Shown here: positions 35,401-46,600 of the stretch, one piece after another | Numbering within the stretch: the first letter of the stretch is position 1 | Layout: the number at the start of each line of letters is the position of its first letter | Source of the DNA: Combretum micranthum | Taxonomy: Eukaryota; Streptophyta; Magnoliopsida; Myrtales; Combretaceae | Length of the DNA stretch: 64,000 bases | Direction of reading: 5' to 3' | NCBI GenBank assembly: GCA_024138025.1 | Contig: JAMXBD010001446.1 | Location: 62,001 to 126,000, forward strand | Translations under genes and position numbers: made by a program | The notes under the pieces: model-generated | The model's database searches: none | Told to the model about the DNA's origin: nothing | The model's input: the letters and a program-made list of their open reading frames with translations, nothing else

Positions 35401-37998
35401 TTAGTAATCTTAGTGACTAGCTCTTGATTAAGTAAGAGTTGTTACAAACAAAATAGATCACCAATGGGTTAGTTTACCTAAGCTCATAAACCAACCCAAA
35501 CCTAAATAATTAATTAGACAATTAGACACTTGACTGCTTTAAAACAAGTGACATAGATATTACGAAAGGCACTTATCCTTAACCAAAGACTCAACGTAAG
35601 CTAATGAGTTAAGTTCAAAGCAAAAGATCTATGAACTTATGGACTATGACCCTGGTAATTATAATGAATAAGTAATGGAATGGTGAATTGGTTAATGATG
35701 TAACAAGAGTTATCCTAATGTGAATTTTTGCACATATCAACATATTACTATCGATTTGAGCTTCTTGAATGAGGATCTAAGACTTCTTGATTAGGTTCGC
35801 AGTAATTATGTGTAGGCCGGTAAAGTAGAAACTAAATTACTAGACTGATAATAAAGCCAACTAAATAATTGTGTACAACTTATTACTTGGTTGCTCACTC
35901 CAGTGAGTGGCAACCTTAGACTAAGGATTCTATGATTAAATGCCTACCCATGGAATGCATGGTATGATTCAGTATGTAGTCTATAGAGGAACTTTACAAT
36001 TGGTATAATTAATTAAATCTAGAATGATATTGCAAGGAGGTTATGTAGGGGCATGAGACCTAAATAAAGCACTGCAATGGACTATGCTTGTCAATAACTA
36101 ATTTTAATGGAGTGAACCATATGAAACCACCTCTCGTTTTCATTTTGGACGTGGTATTGCAGGCCCGTCCAACCTCCGATGCATGATTCAGATCCCTTTT
36201 GTCCCCTATTATATTTTTGGTGTGCCAAAGTGATGATTACTACTATGTGTGTGTATTTACAAGATGCTACATTGGCTTTAAATTTAAATATCTATACCTA
36301 TTGTATGTTACATGAGGACTGTATGACATGCTAGTATGTATTTGATTACTATCATATTAGGTTTTACCACTTTCTTTTTGTCATTTCAAGTACTAAAAAT
36401 GATCCCTATGTTGATGTGCACTATGTTTTCATGGGATATGGGATTGAAGATGAGGGGTAAGCTAGTAGATGGTGTAGAGAGGACTTTGAGGATTGAGAGC
36501 TATTTTGGTTGTATTATTTTTATTTAAGATACCCATTTTTGAAAAACTATTTTCTTGATTTTGTGGGTGATTATAACTAAAGACTCCCTGATGTTTTAGC
36601 TTTGTACTTTGGAATGACATGAAGATTCTAAGCTCTTAAATGTGAGCAAAGCTCACTTGTTGAGGCCTTTGATGGCCATATTTCAAATAAACTATTTTGG
36701 TAAACTTTGATCTGTTAGGAGTATTAATTAGAGGTTTTTATAAAGATCCAAATCATGAAAAAACATACTATAGTATGCTAAAATTTTTATTAAATTAATA
36801 ATGATTTCTTGATCAAAACTAAAATATAAAACTACCTAGCTAATATATATGTCAATTTAGGTAACATATGTTGCCAAACTAGTACGTTAAATATGTTAGG
36901 AACGTAACAGGTAAGGTTTCTTTTAGAGTATCATTCCTTAAGTTCAACCTTATTTATATTTATTAATTATCAAATGACATGAAAATTTATAGGGAAAATT
37001 ACAAAAACAAAACTAAGCTTTAGTACTTTTATACTAAAATATTTTGTCACTTTGCTTTATTCAAACTTATTACATATGTTCTTTTCTATTATGTCGCAAG
37101 TGCTCCATTAAAATTTTGTATTGTATGCGTGTGACCTAACTGGGATCAAACTTTGATAAGTTTACATGGCAGACCCATGACTCGATCTAGAATAAGAGGC
37201 TGGAATAATTTGGTTTAAGGGATCCTAATTGGTTTCTTGCTAAATGATGACCTAATGTTCCAAGAAGATTTCTTAGATCAAATGTCATGTAGGAGCAAGC
37301 TTTTTGCCATCAAAGCAATTCAACATTGGACTCAAGTAATTTTGAAGTAAGAAACAATCCTGCTTCTTTTGTTTACGAAAATGCATATGGTTTTGATCTT
37401 ATCGAAGGTTATACTTCTAAAGATGGCACGACAAGGATTTAGTTAAAACGGACAATATTCCTTATGGTCTAGACATGGAGTTAGTGGCACAAAAGCCCAA
37501 ATAACGCAACCGTAGTCATTTAGATGGGTTTTTCCTTTTGTTTTATGTACTTTCTCTTATGACAGTTATTCCATATAAGGGACTATCTAAGTATAAATGC
37601 TATACGTAACACCATGAAAGAGCAATTGAGATTGATATTATTATAATGTTCACTGCTCTAGGTATCCTATTTCACATGTGAAAAACCGATGAAAATAATT
37701 ATTGTTCGTTGGGATCTAATAGCTATGTCCCTAACCTATATGGTTGACTGCCCCATAATTCACATTAGCTTAGTGATGAGATGAAGATAGTGACAGACAG
37801 ATACTTAACCAAATGGGACAGAAATAGGTCAATTGTGATTTCTTGATTTCTATATCCTACTTGAAGGAAACGAGCTAACTCGAGGAAATCATCTCCTCCG
37901 GTGCCGAGTTATGCTGTTTTTAGGGTAAATTCATTAGTTTAGACCCCCAAATGGGAAATTTTATATTTTTGGCAGGTTTTAGATTTCTTATAACTTTT
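32431..37998. repeat. Tandem array unit C (body)
   Basis: Third direct repeat, beginning with the right GGAATGTG of hAT2. Homology to units A and B ends near 37998, after TTTTAGATTTCTTATAA, just before where the next unit would begin. Like B, it lacks the 1.3-kb block of A and carries the roughly 2-kb block (35114-37096). No hAT follows. No recognised gene apart from the TPK remnant. Confidence 0.9.
33430..33895 (-). pseudogene. Thiamin pyrophosphokinase gene fragment, copy C
   Basis: Exon remnants at 33895-33794 (34 codons) and 33674-33430. It shares the 41-bp acceptor-removing deletion with copy B, so B and C descend from one copy. The GGWFDHEVGN stretch keeps His, unlike B, but also has Trp for the family Arg. 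QDSTAL has Ala for Asp. One G fewer than A and B just upstream of the first exon. Confidence 0.85.
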
Positions 37999-39032
37999 TA
38001 TAGACATCTCTATTTTAAATTCCGTTTGTGACGTTGTATTTATCTTTTAATTTACTTCCTATCATTAAGTTTTAAGGCATTTCTATTTTGGGTTTTTATG
38101 TTCGTTTTTTGGCAACTTTTGTGCCCGCTATTATTTGTATGCCTTGGACAATGAAACAAATAGTCATTTGTATTATTCATTTTGTAAGATGACTTTGCTC
38201 TGTTTCTTCCTAAATTCTCTAATTTCACATAGTTTTTGAATTTGGATGCCAAATACTTAGGAATTCTCATAATAAATTGGTATTTGAGGATCACACTCTG
38301 GGTATTTGCAAAATAAATAGTTTGTGATATAAATCTTAATTAAATTTTCATGACATATGTTGCATCACTTAGTGATATATTTTTCAGGTATATCATATAA
38401 TTTGGCATTAAAGCATTCCGAATCATGTTCAAAATCTTACTTTAGATTCTAGACACATTGCAATGTTCAAAGAAAACCAACAAATTGCCCACATAAATCA
38501 CAAAAACCCAAAAACAATCAACTCCAATTCCCTTTCTTTTGTCTAATTTAGGATTTTTTTTTTTTTCATTGGCCTAAAGTTAAGGAGAGGGATCTAGAGT
38601 GTTTGATCCAGAGTTTTATTGTGATATGGTGTTTTTCTTAAGATCACTTGTGTTCCACATAGAATTCTCAAAAATATTTGACAAATGTACAATGAGAAGA
38701 ATACATATCATGGATTTATTAGGTACAAAAACACAAATCATGCTTTTAAATTTTTTGCCCTAGTTTTTTTTCTAGAGAAATTACACACAAAAAAAAATAT
38801 ATGTATAGTCGCTCGAACCTTTTTCTCATTATCCATTTAAGTCAAATATAAGACTGGAATTCACGTACATTTGTCGTGGTGGAAGGAAGGAATTGAGCTC
38901 TATTAATTTAGTCGATCATTGCATCCTTCCTTAAAGACAGCCAGCTTGTTTGTAGGTTTGGGCAACAATTATATATATTGACTTTTTTTCCTCTTCCCAC
39001 ATCCAAATCGTCACTTCATTAATTATATGCAA
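37999..39032. promoter_or_regulatory. Upstream region of the VQ gene with two W-boxes and a TATA-like site
   Basis: No gene was seen in this AT-rich kilobase. Two WRKY-binding W-box cores are present: AGTCAA at 38840-38845 (TTGACT on the minus strand) and TTGACT at 38979-38984. TATAAAA at 39033-39039, about 100 bases before the start codon, is a plausible TATA box. Because VQ proteins bind WRKY factors, W-boxes here would fit feedback control; this is inference. Confidence 0.45.
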
Positions 39033-39136
39033 TATAAAAACCTTACATTTCACTTCTTCAAAACGAACGTACCAACTCCTCCATCCTCCCTCTTCCTCTC
39101 TCTATCCATCCCCTCTTCTTTGAGACAAAAAGTTAA

Positions 39137-39712
39137 ATGGGGAAACAAACGCCATCTTCAGCCATGGCCACACATAAGGAATCCCACACAATATCAAAAC
39201 ATCATCAACAGCCAAAGATACGAATAATTCACATATTTGCACCAGAAATCATCAAAACCGACGTTTCCAACTTCCGGGAATTAGTCCAAAGACTCACAGG
39301 AAAGCATGCTTATGATGCTGGTATTGATGATAATCAAAACGTGAAACAACTCGATACCAGCCAAAAACAGCTAAGGAAAATTCGGTTTCCATCATTCTCT
39401 CTTGATCCATGTAAAACTACCCCAACAAAAGGTAAAAGAAAGAGAGCTTTAAGTAGGTGCTATGATGACGAAGAAGAAGAAGTAGAGGTTAAAAATGTTT
39501 ATAATGAAGAAGAGATGGCGTGGAAGATGAAAGGTGAGGATAATGACCTTGGTGGTGGGTTTGGTTTTTTAGAAACTTTCTTTGGGGAGATAGAAGGGTT
39601 TAAGTACAGGATTGATGATGATGACGAAGAGCAATTTGATGAATTTTCGAGTCTTTTACCTTTGGATGCTTCAACTCATATACACGCATACGAAGCAGCT
39701 CAACTTGCCTAG
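39137..39712 (+). CDS. VQ motif-containing protein
   Basis: A single-exon gene of 191 codons. The VQ motif FRELVQRLTG is at residues 46-55, matching FxxxVQxLTG. It is preceded by KIRIIHIFAPEIIKTD (27-42), which is characteristic of the plant VQ17/VQ25-type branch. A basic KGKRKR patch near residues 108-113 could serve nuclear import, and the middle and C-terminus are acidic (runs of D and E). VQ proteins are plant nuclear cofactors that bind WRKY transcription factors (and some bind MAP kinases) to tune stress and developmental responses. The start at 39137 is the first ATG after the TATA-like site in this frame; a second Met at 39164 is an alternative. The intact frame, the family-typical length and the lack of introns suggest a working gene. 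The exact paralogue cannot be named. Confidence 0.9.
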   Translation: MGKQTPSSAMATHKESHTISKHHQQPKIRIIHIFAPEIIKTDVSNFRELVQRLTGKHAYDAGIDDNQNVKQLDTSQKQLRKIRFPSFSLDPCKTTPTKGKRKRALSRCYDDEEEEVEVKNVYNEEEMAWKMKGEDNDLGGGFGFLETFFGEIEGFKYRIDDDDEEQFDEFSSLLPLDASTHIHAYEAAQLA

Positions 39713-40254
39713 ATCAATATAAGTGTATATATATTTTTTATTTTCAATTTCCATCTTTCATTTGGTATGGCTAATAAATAAATATATATATATATTTATT
39801 ATGTTTTGTTTTGGATTTATTTTCTTCTTTAAGAGTTATGCTTCATTTCTTATCAATCTCGAGTTGTTTTGATTCGGTTGGTGTCACCAGTGATTGTGGT
39901 AGATATTGGAAGGTGGTGGTAGTAATATTATATGTACTGAAAATGCAGTAGAACACATGAATTATAGTTTCCTATGTCAAAACAAAATGCATTATATGTA
40001 TTCGCTATGATTTCCTATATCTTGGTGAAAAAGAAAGTAAAAAAAAAAAAAAAAATTATTTTCGTATGTAATGGTGCAAGAATTTCCTCTTTCCCCTATT
40101 TGATCTACCGTTTGGCATTTGCCCTAAGAGAAAGCTTGTTATACTAATATAAAATAAATTAAATCATGATAATATCAAGCTGGGTAGCTATTGGTGTAAG
40201 AAAAAAAGGATGTTTCTTTTTGGCTTGATAATTAGACAACCCATTCTATCTCCT
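39713..40254. other. 3' flank of the VQ gene
   Basis: AATAAATAAATA near 39773-39785 is a likely poly(A) signal region about 65 bases after the stop. The remainder is AT-rich with an A-run near 40039-40056. No gene seen. Confidence 0.5.
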
Positions 40255-40688
40255 TAACACTATGTTTGGTACAAGAACTTAGGAAGAAAAGACTGTGGAG
40301 AGGAAGAAATAAAATAGATTAAATTCTATTTGCTTATTTGTTTTAAAAAAATGAAAGATGAGGAAAAAGAAAATTAATGTAATATTTTTTTTGGGTTCCA
40401 TCATTTTTTCTCCTCCAAAATTGAGAGAATTAGAAGGAAATGTGGAAATTTTTTGAAAATTACTCTTATGTCTTTTTTTATGTTATTTATTATCTTTTAA
40501 GGACATATAAGTAATTTGTTATGATATCTTATTTTGTTTTTTTTTTATAATAATTAAGATTATATCCACTCTCCTCTTCTTTTATCCAAATACGAAAGGA
40601 TTCAAATTTTCTAATAATTCATTCCCTTCACTTTCTTTCTTTTTATAATCTTTTCTTTCTAAGTCATTTCATGCCAAACAAAACCTAA
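40255..40688. mobile_element. PIF/Harbinger-like MITE candidate
   Basis: The element spans 40258-40685 between TAA trinucleotides (40255-40257 and 40686-40688). Its ends are similar and inverted: CACTATGTTTGG on the left and GGTTTTGTTTGG on the right (minus strand). TTTGTTTGG-like ends with a TAA/TTA duplication are usual for plant PIF/Harbinger MITEs. No coding capacity. The similar element at 53795-54220 supports the call. Confidence 0.5.
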
Positions 40689-41588
40689 GAGAAAGATTTC
40701 AATATGTAATACATATTATGTGTAATATATACGTGATAAATACCAATTATCTTTTAACATATATGATAATTAGTTTACAAACTATTTTCTTTAGATTCTC
40801 CTGCTTGTTCTTGTGATGAGGCTGAGGCGGAGCTTGCACTCCTTTGAAGTTTGGATAATGAAATATCTTCATCTTTACGGGTAAAAAAAAAAAAAGAAGG
40901 GGAATTTGATGAGAATTTAAACAACAATACTAAGAGAATTGCGACGTGCCTACAACATCACCATAAGGTGTTCATAATTTATGTCATAATTATATTACTT
41001 TTCTTGCAAGGATAAAAAATTTCTTTCTCAAGTTCCTTCTTCTTCTCCCTTAAAAAAAAAAAAAAAAAAAAATCCAATACGCCGCCAACACAGTATACTA
41101 GTTTATTATCGAGTAGGTTATCTCCAAGAGCATGTAACGAAGTCAACGCAATTGTTTAGTAAAATTGTGTCCGTTAAATTGAAACTTGCTGTACAACTTG
41201 CACCATTGCGAGCACTGAATACGGGCAATATCGGAATTGCAATGATTTTGGGGATTTGTCCAACACGAGTTAAAAGATTTGAATAAAAAACATAGTAAAT
41301 ATTGGCATAATCACGAGATTATAATGAGTGAAGTCTTATCTTCCTATAATTAATTTTGACGGACGTTTTTCATTTATCTAATGATATATGTCATACTCAA
41401 CTATGATAATTAATATTTTAATTATTACATTTATTTTAACGATTAGATAGTTGATTAAATAATTGATTAGATAGTCACGTTAACAAACGTCAATCTAGAT
41501 ATATATCAGCAAACTTTTGAGCTTAGAAGAACTCTTGTGAGTGCAACTAATCTCGTGCACATTATGGTAGAAATATCCCAAAGTAAAA

Positions 41589-41619
<31 letters not shown>

Positions 41620-41874
41620 CAAATATATCTAATAAGATCATTCCTGCGATATATGAAAGGAAATAGGAAAAGGTCAAATGATAAGGAATGCAGTATATCC
41701 CCAAACTGAGCATCTCCCTAAAATAAGAAATCCTTTTAATAATATCAAACAAAATCAATTATTTTAGAAAGAAAAATCAATAAAAATCTTATGAATATAG
41801 ATCCCCTCAGAAACTTATACAAAACTCTATAAATAAACTCTAGCTCCCTCTTCACACCCAGTAGTGTAACAAGA
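40689..41874. other. AT-rich intergenic DNA with a small inverted-repeat segment
   Basis: No gene seen. The segment 41345-41495 has imperfect inverted ends (GACGGACGTTTTT and AACAAACGTCAATC). On the minus strand it resembles 12365-12510 of unit A and the matching parts of B and C, so it is probably a small MITE family. An (AT)n run lies at 41597-41619. Confidence 0.45.
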
Positions 41875-43454
41875 GTTTTTATTAGACCTGTTTAAATGAG
41901 CTAACTAGGTCATTTCAACCCAACCCAATCTATTTTGACTCATGGATAAAATGAGCCAACAAATTGTGGTCCATTTAATAAAAGGTCAAAATTCGTTAAT
42001 CCTAACCCAATCCATACGGATTGGTGGGTTAATTGAGCTAACCTACTAAGTACTAACTTAGCATGTATAACCTATTTGTACAATTTGTGGATTAAACGGC
42101 TCATATCAACCCATTTAATTTATTTAATTTTTTAGTAAAATACATGAGCTAACACATCAACCCACTATTGATAGATTGTATTTTTTTATATCAAATTATA
42201 TAAATTTAGGAAAAAATAGAGATATCACATGTGTCAAACCTTGCTCATTACCATTCATGGCAACCGAAAAATTTTTACCATTTTAAGTATGCTTCACATA
42301 TGTGATGTGAGGGTTGTCTATACATGATAAACTCATAATAATAATTTAACTTATGTTTTTGTTTTGAGTTGTAGTTTAATACATGGTTGCTATTTCTTCA
42401 TCTCAAATACCCAGTGTGTGTGGTTATATACAAAAGAAGTGCAAAAATATTTCATTTATTTATTTTAGTATTTAATCTTTGTTTAATAATGATAAACCAA
42501 CTTTCCAAGGTTTGAAAAATCAATATTTCCAATTTCACTCTATAATGACTATAGGGACATTAACTATAGTGTTTCAATTTGATTCTAATTTCATTTTATA
42601 ATGACTATAGGGATATTAATCTTAAAGAGTGACTCCTTTTTATATTATATTTTTATGTTTTCAAATTATAACTATTGATAGTAGAACATAGCCATCAGCC
42701 CACTCAGTCACCTAGGCCTCAAAACCCTATAATGTCAGTAGGCCTATGAAGGGCCCACAACCCATGATGTCACTATCTCTTAGACAGGTAATAAGATCTA
42801 TGACTCCACCAAGGAATATGACGCAAGGTCTCCTCATGAATCCATACCTCGGAAAGACTCGCCAGGCTCATCAACTCGATTAACAAGCTATCACGACCTT
42901 ATGGCCTTGCAATTTCTAGTCAAAGAAAGTAACATGATCAGCTTGGCTACACTCTGTGAAGCCATAGCTCCCCAACTCGGGTATCCCATCACCTTAGATA
43001 CCATATCAATTACAAGGAAGAAGTACGTCCTAGTATGACTCTAAACACCATATATACCCCCCCAAGGGGAAAGGAAAGAGCAATGCATAAAGAGGGAAAA
43101 AAAAAAAAAAGAGAGTATATCTTATCTGTTCACAAACATACTATTCCTACCTATGGACTGACTTAAGCATCGGAATGGTCATGTTAGATAACCCCCTGGT
43201 GCCCCTCTAATCTCTTTTGTTTGTTTGCAAGAGCTATCTTTATAAGCCCAAATCAACTTGTGCAACAATAACTTTTATAGTTAGTTTTCTTTTTCCTTTT
43301 AATTAATGAGTTAAACAAGTTAACCACTTCAACCCATGGGTTAAACAAGCAGAGTACATTTAGTTTGCTTTTTAAACGGATTGAAAAACCTCCAAAACGG
43401 TTTAATTGGGTCTGCCTGTGGGTCTTAACTCATTTGCATGGCATTAGTTTTAAT
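41875..43454. mobile_element. hAT-like non-autonomous element carrying a nested solo LTR
   Basis: The element spans 41883-43446. The flanking 8-mers GTTTTTAT (41875-41882) and GTTTTAAT (43447-43454) match at seven of eight positions. The ends are similar and inverted: TAGACCTGTTTAAATGAG on the left and TAATGCCATGCAAATGAG on the right (minus strand). Subterminal AACCCA and GGGTTAA words are repeated. No transposase is present. About 595 bp of the length is a later LTR insertion. Confidence 0.55.
42668..43272 (+). mobile_element. Solo LTR of a Ty3/gypsy-type retrotransposon
   Basis: The LTR spans 42673-43267 (595 bp) between perfect 5-bp repeats ATAAC (42668-42672 and 43268-43272). The ends are TATTG...CAACA, consistent with an original TGTTG...CAACA. 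A CATATATACC TATA-like element near 43048 and CTGACTTAAGCATCGGAATGG near 43158 resemble the R/U5 part of plant gypsy LTRs. No internal region is present, so it is a product of LTR-LTR recombination. Confidence 0.7.
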
Positions 43455-44964
43455 GTTATGGAAGGAAAAAGGGAGAAAATAAGGATCATTTATTTAATTC
43501 TTAATTTGTCTTATAATTAACAGTGAAGGAGTTCAATTAGTATTAGAGAAGAGTTAGCACAAATTATAAAATGAGTTCTATCAATCAATCGAAGAATTTA
43601 AATTATAAACTAGTTATTGAATTTTAAACCTTTAACAACTTATTAAAGAGGCTTTTGTGGAAACCCATACTAAAAGTTAAATGTCAGATTAATATCTAAA
43701 TTTTGATTTTTTCTAGTTAAGTACCTAAAATATTAAAGTACTTCTTTTATTACCTATTCATCTTTTCGAGGCATTTAGACTATCTCATCTAACTCAGTTT
43801 GCTTTCATTTGTCTACATGAAATTTCTGATCAATTAGTGTTCTACATTTTTAAATAAAAGGATATGAATGTAAATAATTCCAAATATAATACACTTGTTC
43901 CACATGGTTGGTAATTTGTAAGTAGATTAGTGACCGATATATCTCGTATCATCAAACTAAAACAAGGATGCTAAGTTTCAATACGATGCATAAATACCAA
44001 AAAGGATTATGCTACGATCACCATAAGATAGATAAGAACTCTAATGAAGTAAAAAGTCAATTGGACTCCATATTCAACAACGTCTTAAGACCAAACTTTA
44101 AGAGAAAATGATAAAGTATAACTAAGTAAAAACGACTTTTGGTAAGCCTTTAAGACATCTCAATGACAAAATCATAAATAAATGAAAGTTCTTTGGAACA
44201 AACTGTAATAGCAATCAACTTAAATGCTCCTAGATCTAGAGTGCCATTTAGATGGTACATACCAACATCCATATGGTACACATGCCCATTCTATGGCCAA
44301 AACACTTCCAAGCATTATTTGGATTATCACTTCCTAACATTTTCATCGTAGTTTATTCGGAGTGTGCCAATTGAACAGCACCCTTCTAGAATTTATACGG
44401 TAGAATGGAAGTTAGCATCATTCATATGAGGTCCATTCGAAGAGTGCTTCAAATGTGGACTCATTTGATGTCAATAGAGATTGTTTAAACGGATTTCTTT
44501 TTTTTTTTTTTTTTTTACTTTTCAAGGAATCTTATCTTCAATTTGCTTCAAATCTTGCTCCATTTTGGTCTCACATTCTTGTGATCTTAGCATCTCAAAT
44601 ACTTTATTATTTCCATACATATATTACATGAAAACACCATCGATTGAAAAAAAAAATTAAAGTATTAATATTGTAGAAAACATGATTCACACTCCCCAAC
44701 TTACTTTTCACTTGTCCCCATACGAAAAAAAAAAAAAATCAACTTAAGTTAAAAATTTTAATTTATATCATGTTTATCACCTTAAGATTAGATGGTTTTT
44801 TTTTTTTTTGAAAAGATTAGATGGTTTGAAAATGTAAAAATGATGAAATACATAATCAAGGTAATTAACACTTATCATTAATGAAGGACAATGGTAATAT
44901 CATAACAATTATCAACCCTCTTTTGTACTTATGTACACATGTGCAATCCCTTCCATTAATTAAT
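43455..44964. other. AT-rich intergenic DNA without a recognised gene
   Basis: Only homopolymer runs (T near 44499-44516, A near 44725-44738, T near 44797-44808) and unassignable sequence were seen. Confidence 0.5.
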
Positions 44965-45297
44965 GGGTACATTACATACAAAGGTATCAAGTTCATTTAA
45001 AATATCAACGTTTCAAGTAATTAAAAAGAGAAATCAAAGTTTTAAGTGATTAAAAAGAGGAATCGACGTTTTACTGAGTGAGTCAAATAAGGTATCAATA
45101 TTTGACTATTAATGAAAATTAAGGAAACTTAATTGAAAACTAATTCAAACGTTAATACCTTAAATAAACTTTACAAAATATTGATACCTCATTTGATTCA
45201 CTTTGCGAAACGTCGATTCATCTTTTTAACCACTTGAAACATTGATACCTTAAATGACTTACCCTTAAATGCGGATACCTTCTAGCATAATTTACCC
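44965..45297. mobile_element. Foldback (stem-loop) MITE
   Basis: Two long arms are inverted copies of each other: GAATCGACGTTTTACTGAGT near 45060 pairs with ACTTTGCGAAACGTCGATTC near 45200. The ends read GGGTACATTACATACAAAGG on the left and GGGTAAATTATGCTAGAAGG on the right (minus strand). ATTAAT is present directly outside both ends. The loop is near 45115-45175. No coding sequence. The GGGTAAATTAT end is reminiscent of Mutator-like MITEs, but the superfamily is unproven. Confidence 0.75.
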
Positions 45298-46600
45298 ATT
45301 AATGAATTAACATGTGTATTGATAATTAGTTCTCGTGTGTGTGTACTAGATAGCCATGAGTAAAGGAATTTGCCTAAACAATTAGTGCTTTCTTGAGATA
45401 GTCAAGTAGTAAAGTAGCAATTTTGCAATTTTTTCTTTCTTTTTCCGGTACTTGTACTCACATTACTTGAGTCTATTTTCTCATCTTTTTCCCTCATGCA
45501 TCTATTTGTAAAAGCTCAATATATTTTTTTCCTCTTTCTTTGTGTTCACTGTCTAATTAATCTTTTTAAACCATTTGAAAAGGGAAAATTGTAAAGTCAT
45601 ACCAACTATTCCTTGCTCATGGGAACATATAGATTTATCTACACATATCAAAGGATCTTATTGAAGCAATTTTGTGATATACAAATAGCCAAAGGTTACT
45701 CATCATGGCATTAAGTTACTCTTATCTCATTAATAAGTGGATAGATAATGTATTGACAACTCCTTCTTCTAAGGATGTAATGTATAATCATAAATTTATC
45801 ATATCCCTTAATGCAGACATCATGCTTCCAAAATCAAAATAAAAACACAGTATTTAAGCATATAATGCATGTTGTTCTCCTCTAGGCTTATCTAAAACAT
45901 AAGCTTTTTTGTCAAGTTCTTTTCATATCTAAGTTACTGCAGTTTTAAATTCTATTAATTAATCCCCAAAAGGTTCATTCTTATAATTGAAAAACCTATG
46001 TCCAATAGGGATTACAAAATACATGACTACTTTTACTAACTAAAAAGAAATAAGAAGATCAAAATAAAATAGAAAAAGTTGCCTAGGTTGAAGTTACAAA
46101 CATTAAATTCCTCCTCTCTTCTTGAGTTTGTTCATAGTGGATGCATTGTAATATAGTTCAACCCTCAATACTACACAGTGAAAGGTCTAGGACTATAAAT
46201 ATTATGCTTCTCTTGATTTTTACTGTCGATTTCTTCCTAAATGGTTTGATAGTTCATGAATGTCCTCCTTTAAATTGATTTGGCCTTTATAACCATTGTC
46301 ATCTTATTAATTTGCTCTTTTAAAAAATCATCATTTTCCCCTTTTCTATTTTAACTCTACTTTCTAGTTTCCCATGGCTTTCTATTACCTCTCATTGTGG
46401 CCTTCTTATAAAGCTCATTAGCAACATAGATCGATCTTCCTATGGTTTCTCACAAGTCCTTTGCCATTATTTGAAAGTGGATCTTCTTATTACGCTCTCT
46501 TAGTATTACTAAACACCTCTCCACATTCACAAGAGCATAAGAAATGGCTAAAAATGGACAACATAGAAGGTTGGAATGATACTTCACAATCACGAAACAG
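45298..46600. other. AT-rich intergenic DNA without a recognised gene
   Basis: Nothing assignable was seen in this stretch. Confidence 0.5.

Noticed and set aside
25075..36527. An open frame present in both unit B (25075-25320) and unit C (36336-36527)
   Set aside because: Its conservation is explained by the recent duplication of the unit. The ends differ because of an indel and no domain is recognisable.
39027..39227. Frame starting at 39027 that overlaps the VQ start
   Set aside because: Its ATG lies before the TATA-like site and it runs out of frame with the VQ protein.
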